From positions 1 to 10,640 of the forward strand of contig JAEZQV010000159.1 in the NCBI GenBank assembly GCA_023441125.1: a stretch of DNA of 10,640 nt. Reading direction: 5' to 3'. Source of the DNA: Bacillota bacterium (GTDB taxonomy: Bacteria; Bacillota_C; Negativicutes; Sporomusales; Sporomusaceae). The stretch's first letter is position 1. The number at the start of each line of letters is the position of its first letter. Shown piece after piece: positions 6,655-10,640 of the stretch. The notes beneath the pieces are model-generated. The model saw nothing but the letters and a program-made list of their open reading frames with translations, did not search any database and was not told the DNA's origin. The position numbers were made by a program, and so were the translations under genes.

Positions 6655-7012
6655 AGCCGTTTTTCTCGGCTTTGGTTACCTCGTCGGTCTGGATGGGGCA
6701 AAAATCCAGGCATTCGGCTTTGCCGCACTCCAGGCACACCCGGTGATGATGATGCTCCGACAGGGAGATTTCAAAAATATTGCCTTCCCGCCGCCGGGTA
6801 TTTATTTCATGAACTAAGCCTAAATCAGTCAATAAGCTTAAATTCCGGTACACGGTATCCAGGCTCATATCGGGAAAGCTATCCCGGACATGCTCCAGCA
6901 CCCGCTGGGCGGTGGTAAATTTCCCGCAGGTGCGGAGCGCATCAATCACGGCCCGGCGTTGCGGCGTAATTTTATAGCCACGGCTGCGCAGGGCAGCTAT
7001 AAACTCTTCCAA
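6578..7012 (-). CDS. Fur-family metalloregulator, second paralog
   Basis: A Fur-superfamily DNA-binding repressor of 144 residues. The TTG at 7012 is preferred because GGGAGGA lies seven bases before it; an in-frame ATG at 7027 would place that ribosome site inside the gene and has none of its own. Features are the winged helix (RGYKITPQRRAVIDAL, 11-26), the recognition helix DTVYRNLSLL (52-61), a full regulatory His cluster HHHH (87-90), and structural zinc cysteines CLEC (93-96) and CQAC (133-136), plus C101 and C105 shared with the paralog at 1594-2016. The His cluster makes it the better candidate for an ordinary metal sensor. It is divergent from the permease gene with a shared control region and an operator copy at its start, so autoregulation is likely. 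Its 3' end overlaps the TonB-TPR gene in antisense by 77 bases. Zur, PerR or Fur identity cannot be fixed by eye. Confidence 0.87.
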   Translation of the reverse strand: MEEFIAALRSRGYKITPQRRAVIDALRTCGKFTTAQRVLEHVRDSFPDMSLDTVYRNLSLLTDLGLVHEINTRRREGNIFEISLSEHHHHRVCLECGKAECLDFCPIQTDEVTKAEKNGFKVAFHSLEFYGYCQACQGADPRRP

Positions 7013-7024
7013 TTGGCATCCTCC

Positions 7025-7046
7025 CATTTAATAATATTACTACCTG
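7025..7046. promoter_or_regulatory. Zur-like operator, copy 3 (between the second Fur gene and the permease)
   Basis: CATTTAATAATATTACTACC and the two bases after it match operator copy 1 (1561-1582) at 17 of 22 positions, with the core TAATATTA unchanged. It lies between the -10 box and the ribosome site of the minus-strand Fur gene, the same arrangement as copy 1. A further half-site TATTACTAT is seen at 7091-7099, nearer the permease gene. Confidence 0.6.
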
Positions 7047-7048
7047 CA

Positions 7049-7078
7049 ATTATACTTTATTTTAGGCATAAATGCCAA
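7049..7078 (-). promoter_or_regulatory. Promoter of the second Fur gene
   Basis: Read on the minus strand, TTGGCA (7078-7073), an 18-base spacer and a perfect TATAAT (7054-7049) are present. TATAATTGCA followed by the operator is the same layout as at the first Fur gene (1553-1582). No equally good plus-strand promoter for the permease was found in 7050-7150. Confidence 0.7.
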
Positions 7079-7157
7079 CGGCCAGTACTATATTACTATA
7101 GACGTAAGGTTGCTGCTGGTGCTTACCAATCAAGGAATATTTGCTGGGGGTGATAGG

Positions 7158-8141
7158 ATGGCGGACGGTGCCGGCTTACTGAAAAACATTTTGTTTACCA
7201 TTCTCAATATGAGCTGGAACGACATCCTGAATTTAAAGATCATATTTTTGAGTATCATTATTGAAGCCCTGCCGTTTATTCTCACCGGGGTCTTTGTTTC
7301 CGCGCTCATTAACCAGTTTGTGTCGGAACAGCTCATCCGGCGCCTGCTGCCCAAGAACAGGCTGTACAGTATTTTGCCGGCCTGTTTTCTCGGAATATTT
7401 TTCCCGGTGTGTGACTGTGCGATCGTACCGGTGACCCGCCGGCTGATCGCCAAAGGGGTGCCGATGCCGGCCGCCATTGCTTTTATGCTGGCTGCGCCCA
7501 TTATTAATCCGGTTGTGGCCGCCGCCACGGCATTCGCTTTTAATACGCAGGCGGTGATGTGGTACCGGCTGGTGATGGCATTCACCGTGGCCGCAGGCGT
7601 AGCGCTTTGTCTGAGCTTTTGCTGCCGCGGCCCCGGCCTGCGGCTGGCGTTTGACTTACAGCACCACAGCCGGCCTGGCAGCTGCGAACAGCACCCCGGC
7701 CACGCCCGCGCAGTTTGGTATGACCGCTGCTTTCATGTCCTGACCGACGCCTGTGATGAATTCTTTGAAATGGGTCGTTACCTGATTCTGGGCGCGTTGC
7801 TCAGCGCCGTCGCCCAGACTTGCATCCCCGGCGCCGTCCTCACGAGCGTCGGCAAAGATCCTTATTCATCCATAACAACGATGATGGGCTTTGCTTTCCT
7901 GGTTTCAGTCTGTTCCACCGCCGATGCGTTCATTGCCGCTTCTTTCAGCGGCACCTTTAGCCTTGCCTCTCTGCTGGCCTTCATGACGTTCGGTCCTATG
8001 ATCGATTTAAAGAATACTTTTATGTTATTTCACACCTTCCGGTTTCGTCTGGTTATTTTGCTCATTCTCTTTACCGGGCTGTTGTGCTGGGCGAGTGCGT
8101 ACCTGTTTAATTTCTGGCTGGAGGGAGGGTTTAGCCTATGA
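7158..8141 (+). CDS. UPF0718/DUF318 family permease (YcgR/YraQ-like)
   Basis: A polytopic membrane protein of the ArsP_1-type permease family (PF03773), like B. subtilis YcgR. The ATG at 7158 is chosen over the TTG at 7110 because of the GGGGGTG and TAGG bases just before it; the protein is then 327 residues. About eight hydrophobic segments are seen in two halves. The family hallmarks are GIFFPVCDCAIVPV with the CDC motif at 85-87, MLAAPIINPVV (110-120) and VCSTADAF (251-258). A loop at about 169-193 is rich in His and Cys (HH, C, H, H, C, H), which suggests metal contact. It overlaps the DUF1980 gene by four bases, the usual pairing for these families. Substrate is unknown; a role in metal handling is inferred from the operator and Fur gene upstream. 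Confidence 0.85.
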   Translation: MADGAGLLKNILFTILNMSWNDILNLKIIFLSIIIEALPFILTGVFVSALINQFVSEQLIRRLLPKNRLYSILPACFLGIFFPVCDCAIVPVTRRLIAKGVPMPAAIAFMLAAPIINPVVAAATAFAFNTQAVMWYRLVMAFTVAAGVALCLSFCCRGPGLRLAFDLQHHSRPGSCEQHPGHARAVWYDRCFHVLTDACDEFFEMGRYLILGALLSAVAQTCIPGAVLTSVGKDPYSSITTMMGFAFLVSVCSTADAFIAASFSGTFSLASLLAFMTFGPMIDLKNTFMLFHTFRFRLVILLILFTGLLCWASAYLFNFWLEGGFSL

Positions 8142-8917
8142 CAGCTCCGTCTGTTTCGGTAAGCGCCGTTATCCGGACCCTGGTGCTCGCAGGCTTCTTT
8201 CTGCTGCTGGCCTGGCTTAGCCAGACCGGGGAATTAGCCAAATTTATTAATCCCCGTTTCGAAAAACTGACTGAGCTGACCGCCGGCCTGCTGCTGGCGA
8301 TGAGCGTGGCCCAGGCGGCCCGGATTTTTTCGCAGTCGGGCGGCTGTGGCTGTGGCCAGGGCTGCGGTCACAGCCATAAAGCCTCCAGCCTGCCCTTTGT
8401 GCTGACCTTACTGGCAGCCGTCCTGCTGCCCAATAATGGTCTGGATGCCAGCATTGCGGCCAATAAGGGACTAAACGCGCGCCTGATTATTGACGATGCC
8501 TATGGCCGGCAAAATGTCCCGCGGCCGCTGGCCGGGCAACTGGCCAAGACCGGGCTCATTCAGGTAAATGACATCAATTACACCGAAGTGATGTTTGAAC
8601 TCAATAATTTTCCCCAGGATTATGTTGGCAAAGAAATTGAAATGACCGGGTTTGTCATGAAGGATGCCGTCGCGCCGGACGCGCATATCGCCCTGGCCCG
8701 CTATGTGATTGTATGCTGCGTTGCCGACGCCAGCCCCTACGGAGTGCAGTGCGAATATGAAAATATCGACCGGTATCCGGCCGATACCTGGCTGAATATT
8801 CATGGCACGATCCGCCTGGGCAAGGAGCAGGACAGGAACATTCCTGTTATCAGGGTTACCGGCGCCAAACCGGTCGCCAAACCGGCCCGCCCTTATGTAT
8901 ATCCCGGTTACGAATAA
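8138..8917 (+). CDS. DUF1980/TIGR03943 family membrane protein (YcgQ-like)
   Basis: The partner protein of the UPF0718 permease, like B. subtilis YcgQ. The 259 residues begin with about three hydrophobic segments (11-27, 46-62, 85-98). Between the second and third lies a striking Cys/His cluster: C70, C72, C76, H78 and H80 in GGCGCGQGCGHSH. After about 110 comes a soluble domain with the family pattern: NDINYTEVMFELNNFPQDYVG, the fold region IEMTGFV, the pair C193-C194 in YVIVCCVADASPYG, and GTIRL. The start overlaps the permease stop (ATGA), with GGAGGGAGGG before it, showing coupled translation. The cluster looks able to bind zinc or another soft metal; this is inference, as no activity is established for the family to my knowledge. 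Confidence 0.85.
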   Translation: MTAPSVSVSAVIRTLVLAGFFLLLAWLSQTGELAKFINPRFEKLTELTAGLLLAMSVAQAARIFSQSGGCGCGQGCGHSHKASSLPFVLTLLAAVLLPNNGLDASIAANKGLNARLIIDDAYGRQNVPRPLAGQLAKTGLIQVNDINYTEVMFELNNFPQDYVGKEIEMTGFVMKDAVAPDAHIALARYVIVCCVADASPYGVQCEYENIDRYPADTWLNIHGTIRLGKEQDRNIPVIRVTGAKPVAKPARPYVYPGYE

Positions 8918-8947
8918 CAGCTTTTGTCCATAAAGGAGGCTCACACG

Positions 8948-9427
8948 ATGAAACGATATTGTCTGCTTGTTGTTGTTATCCTGCTTGTTATGACTTCTGT
9001 CACGGCCCTGGCCTGAGGCGCTTGCCCGGATGACCCTTTGTACAAGGGTTTGGCCGCAGCATCCCCGGAGGGGTATGCCGCCAAAGAGTTTGATAAACTT
9101 GCGCCGTCCCCGGGCATGGACTGGCAGGGCCGGCCGCAAGACTGGCCGGGACTGGCCGCCCGGCACGGCTGGCGCGTGGCGACGGCAGCAACCGCCGCTG
9201 CAACCGGCGCAATCATCATTGCTGTTGACCGGACGGGTAAAACTCTGGTGGGGATAATACGGGAAGTTAATGATACGGGTATCTGTTTTGAAACCCTCGG
9301 TCCGCACCAGCAACCTGTGCAAACCACAGTGGCGTATCCTTCCCTGGAAAATGATTTTAAATTAATTGGCTATATCTGGCCTGAACCTGCAGCACCCAGA
9401 CAGCGGCTGGTAATCGCCGCGGACTGA
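8948..9427 (+). pseudogene. Small exported protein gene interrupted by an in-frame TGA (nonsense mutation or selenocysteine)
   Basis: AAAGGAGG stands eight bases before the ATG at 8948. The first 22 residues are a textbook signal peptide (MKRYC, hydrophobic VVVILLV, then TSVTALA). Codon 23 is TGA (9014-9016), and the same frame then stays open for 136 codons to a TGA at 9425. The downstream part reads GACPDDPLYKG..., with a small-residue segment TAATAAATGAIIIAV that may be membrane-associated. I do not recognise the family. No good restart exists: the TTG at 9038 has no ribosome site. Three readings are possible: a TGG or TGC codon mutated to TGA, giving a dead gene; a sequencing error; or selenocysteine, giving a Sec-Gly-Ala-Cys (UxxC) motif right at the start of the mature protein. 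The gene follows the DUF1980 gene by 30 bases and is probably in its operon. Confidence 0.6.
9034..9048 (+). other. Stem-loop just after the in-frame TGA (possible SECIS-like element)
   Basis: CCCTT (9034-9038) pairs with AAGGG (9044-9048) around the loop TGTAC, which begins 22 bases after the TGA. From memory, bacterial SECIS hairpins have an apical loop roughly 16-37 bases after the UGA with a G in the first two loop positions. This one fits, but such small hairpins are common by chance. Confidence 0.25.
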
Positions 9428-9496
9428 CAGTGTCCCGGCTCACCTTCTGGCCGCCTGCTTTGCGGTTATGAATGCCATTAGCTTGCATAAAGTATA

Positions 9497-9525
9497 TTGA
9501 CAACGCTTACCAGATGTGTTATCGT
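9497..9525 (+). promoter_or_regulatory. Promoter of the first cobalamin riboswitch
   Basis: A perfect TTGACA (9497-9502), a 17-base spacer and TATCGT (9520-9525) place the RNA start near 9532, about 20 bases before the riboswitch core. The 69 bases between the upstream gene and this promoter show nothing else. Confidence 0.65.
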
Positions 9526-9548
9526 AATATTGTGAATTGAATATTCGA

Positions 9549-9746
9549 GTTAGGTGCCCTACGGGGCTTAATAGGGAAGTCCGGTTAAAAGCCGGCGCGG
9601 TCCCGCCACTGTAACGGGGAGCAAGCTTAAGATATGCCACTGGGATGAAGATCCTGGGAAGGGTTAAGCAAGCTATGATCCGGAGCCAGGAGAACTGCCT
9701 AGCTGACAATCACCGTTTGTTACCCACGAGGTATGGGGAGGGGATT
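9549..9746 (+). promoter_or_regulatory. Cobalamin riboswitch, copy 1
   Basis: A full adenosylcobalamin-type riboswitch aptamer. Conserved blocks in order: AGGTGCCC (9552), TTAATAGGGAAG, the core GGCGCGGTCCCGCCACTGTA, GCCACTGGGATGAAGATCCTGGGAAGG, the B12 box GCCAGGAGAACTGCC near 9685-9699, and CACGAGGTATGGGGAGGGG at the end. A terminator follows at 9783-9810, so ligand binding should stop transcription. No protein gene follows before the next promoter. Confidence 0.95.
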
Positions 9747-9782
9747 ACAGTACGCGCCTGTAAGGTGCATCTGGCTAATTCG

Positions 9783-9810
9783 CTCCTGGTTTATCCAGGA
9801 GTTTTATTTT
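9783..9810 (+). terminator. Terminator T1 of riboswitch copy 1 (expression platform)
   Basis: CTCCTGG (9783-9789) pairs with CCAGGAG (9795-9801) around TTTAT, followed by TTTTATTTT. The left arm is also perfectly complementary to CCAGGAG inside the B12 box (9686-9692), which offers a simple antiterminator pairing. Confidence 0.85.
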
Positions 9811-9824
9811 AGCTTGCTGTTAAT

Positions 9825-9860
9825 AACTCTCAATCTTAACGGTTGGGAGTTTTTAATTTT
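9825..9860 (+). terminator. Second terminator (T2) after riboswitch copy 1
   Basis: AACTCTCAA (9825-9833) pairs with TTGGGAGTT (9843-9851), with one U-G pair, and is followed by a T-rich tail. It lies only 15 bases after T1. A similarly placed second terminator follows copy 2. Confidence 0.75.
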
Positions 9861-9905
9861 ATACCATTTTTCTCAAAACGCTCCTTTCAAATTTTGCCAG
9901 TGGGC

Positions 9906-9932
9906 ACAGGTCATTCGACCTGTTTTTTTTTT
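9906..9932 (+). terminator. Third terminator (T3) before riboswitch copy 2
   Basis: ACAGGTC (9906-9912) and GACCTGT (9917-9923) form a perfect stem around ATTC, with ten T in a row (9923-9932). Region 9747-10060 has no credible gene. It contains T1, T2, this terminator and the next promoter. Confidence 0.8.
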
Positions 9933-10008
9933 ACATTATCAAAAAGTTAACCCGCCTGCAAGGCTACGGGCATTTCCGACTCGCAGCGCGTAATAAACAG
10001 GACAGGTA

Positions 10009-10037
10009 TTGACATCTGTTCCCAGATAACATATAGT
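10009..10037 (+). promoter_or_regulatory. Promoter of the second cobalamin riboswitch
   Basis: A perfect TTGACA (10009-10014), a 17-base spacer and TATAGT (10032-10037) would start RNA near 10044, about 19 bases before the riboswitch core. This is the same geometry as for copy 1. Confidence 0.75.
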
Positions 10038-10059
10038 TATATCATAACTGAATTTTGGA

Positions 10060-10257
10060 AATAGGTGCCCTTGCGGCTTAATAGGGAAGACCGGTTAAAG
10101 GCCGGCGCGGTCCCGCCACTGTATCGGGGAGCAAGCTTAAGATATACCACTGGGATGAAAATTCTGGGAAGGTTTAAGCGAGCCATGATCCGGAGTCAGG
10201 AGAACTGCCTATTTGACGATCACCGTTTGTCACCCACGAGGTATGGGGAGGGGATTA
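10060..10257 (+). promoter_or_regulatory. Cobalamin riboswitch, copy 2
   Basis: All conserved blocks of copy 1 recur in order: AGGTGCCC (10063), TTAATAGGGAAG, GGCGCGGTCCCGCCACTGTA, CCACTGGGATGAAAATTCTGGGAAGG, the B12 box TCAGGAGAACTGCC, and CACGAGGTATGGGGAGGGG. Similarity to copy 1 continues past the aptamer into the terminator (CTAATTCGCTCCTGGTTT), so the whole unit was probably duplicated. Again no gene follows before copy 3. Confidence 0.95.
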
Positions 10258-10294
10258 CTGCAGGCGCTTTTTTATGGCGCAACCGGCTAATTCG

Positions 10295-10326
10295 CTCCTG
10301 GTTTTTCAACCAGGGGTTTTGCATTT
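10295..10326 (+). terminator. Terminator T1 of riboswitch copy 2
   Basis: CTCCTGGTT (10295-10303) pairs with AACCAGGGG (10308-10316), with one U-G pair, around TTTC, followed by TTTT and further T bases. As in copy 1, the left arm is complementary to the B12 box (TCAGGAG, one G-U pair). Confidence 0.8.
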
Positions 10327-10341
10327 AGTCAACTGTGTATC

Positions 10342-10374
10342 ACTCCCGGCCGCTTGCGGCCGGGAGTTTTTATT
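10342..10374 (+). terminator. Second terminator (T2) after riboswitch copy 2
   Basis: ACTCCCGGCCGC (10342-10353) and GCGGCCGGGAGT (10356-10367) are a perfect 12-base inverted repeat, followed by TTTTTATT. It lies about 25 bases after the T1 stem, in the same position as the second terminator of copy 1, and both end in GGGAGTTTTTA or nearly so. Confidence 0.85.
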
Positions 10375-10434
10375 AGATGCAAAGATATAAAGAAGTTGTC
10401 TTGCATGAGCTCTACACAATCAAATAACAACAGA

Positions 10435-10636
10435 GTTAGGTGCCCTACGGGCTTAATAGGGAAGTCCGGTGCAAAACCGGCGCGGTCCCGCCACTGTAAT
10501 GGGGAGCAAATTCAAGATGAATGCCACTGGGATGTGAGGTCCTGGGAAGGTTTGAATGCGCCATGAACCAAAAGTCAGGAGAACTGCCTAGCTGACAGTC
10601 GCCGTTACACCCACGAGGTATGGGGAGGGGATTACA
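10435..10636 (+). promoter_or_regulatory. Cobalamin riboswitch, copy 3
   Basis: A third complete aptamer: AGGTGCCC (10438), TTAATAGGGAAG, GGCGCGGTCCCGCCACTGTA, GCCACTGGGATG, a B12 box GTCAGGAGAACTGCC, and CACGAGGTATGGGGAGGGG. It is less like copies 1 and 2 in its variable stems (GTGCAAAACCGG, GCAAATTCAAGATGAATGCC). Its expression platform and any controlled gene lie beyond the window. No clear promoter was found in 10375-10434, so it may depend on read-through or on a weak promoter such as TTGCAT (10401) with a poor -10. Confidence 0.93.
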
Positions 10637-10640
10637 ATTG

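Noticed and set aside
7013..7027. ATG at 7027 as start of the second Fur gene
   Set aside because: It has no ribosome site of its own and would turn GGGAGGA into coding sequence. The TTG at 7012 is better placed.
7110..7157. TTG at 7110 as start of the permease
   Set aside because: There is only a weak ribosome site and a non-family N-terminal extension; the ATG at 7158 has better spacing and bases upstream.
9038..9427. Separate small gene starting at a TTG at 9038
   Set aside because: There is no ribosome site, and the frame is continuous with a well-started signal peptide upstream, so one gene interrupted by TGA is the better account.
9733..9993. Open frame of 86 codons after riboswitch copy 1
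   Set aside because: It starts inside the riboswitch and runs through three terminators. It has no ribosome site. The same holds for frames at 10065-10328 and 10354-10566, which are riboswitch or terminator sequence.
9549..10636. CRISPR array or other short-repeat array
   Set aside because: The three repeats are about 200 bases long and match the conserved blocks of cobalamin riboswitches. Spacing and length do not fit CRISPR.

Overview
The window looks like chromosome of a diderm (outer-membrane-bearing) Firmicute, most likely Negativicutes (Sporomusa/Pelosinus-like). The reasons are inference from content: promoters with TTGACA/TATAAT spacing, strong GGAGG ribosome sites, GTG/TTG starts, Bacillus-type Zur-like operators and terminator-controlled riboswitches occur together with ExbB/ExbD/TonB-type envelope energisation genes that only make sense with an outer membrane. 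No mobile element, CRISPR array, rRNA or tRNA was seen.

Layout. (1) Positions 1-1322: 3' part of a PAS-GAF-GGDEF diguanylate cyclase, followed by an intrinsic terminator. (2) 1530-4643: a zinc-uptake locus with a Fur-family regulator, znuC and znuB in one tight operon, then znuA behind its own promoter. Both promoters carry a near-identical palindromic operator (1561-1582, 3681-3702). (3) 4728-6654: ExbB, ExbD and a TonB-like protein whose N-terminal anchor has the SxxxH motif but whose C-terminus is a run of TPRs instead of a TonB C-terminal domain. (4) 6578-7012, minus strand: a second Fur-family regulator, convergent with and overlapping the TonB-TPR gene, with a third copy of the operator at its start. 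(5) 7158-9427: divergent from it, a UPF0718-type permease (YcgR-like), a DUF1980/TIGR03943 protein (YcgQ-like) and a small exported-protein gene with an in-frame TGA exactly at the signal-peptide junction. (6) 9428-10640: about 1.2 kb without a believable protein gene, holding three cobalamin riboswitches in tandem. The first two each have a promoter and two terminators; the third runs to the window edge and probably controls a gene beyond it.

Working together (inference): zinc or a similar metal would be captured by ZnuA and imported by ZnuBC. ExbBD and the TonB-TPR protein would supply proton-motive energy to an outer-membrane step, and one or both Fur paralogs would control the loci through the shared operator. 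The YcgR/YcgQ pair sits at the same control region and carries Cys/His-rich loops, so it may be a metal-linked membrane system. The riboswitch array is the most unusual stretch: complete promoter-riboswitch-terminator modules are repeated with no gene between them.
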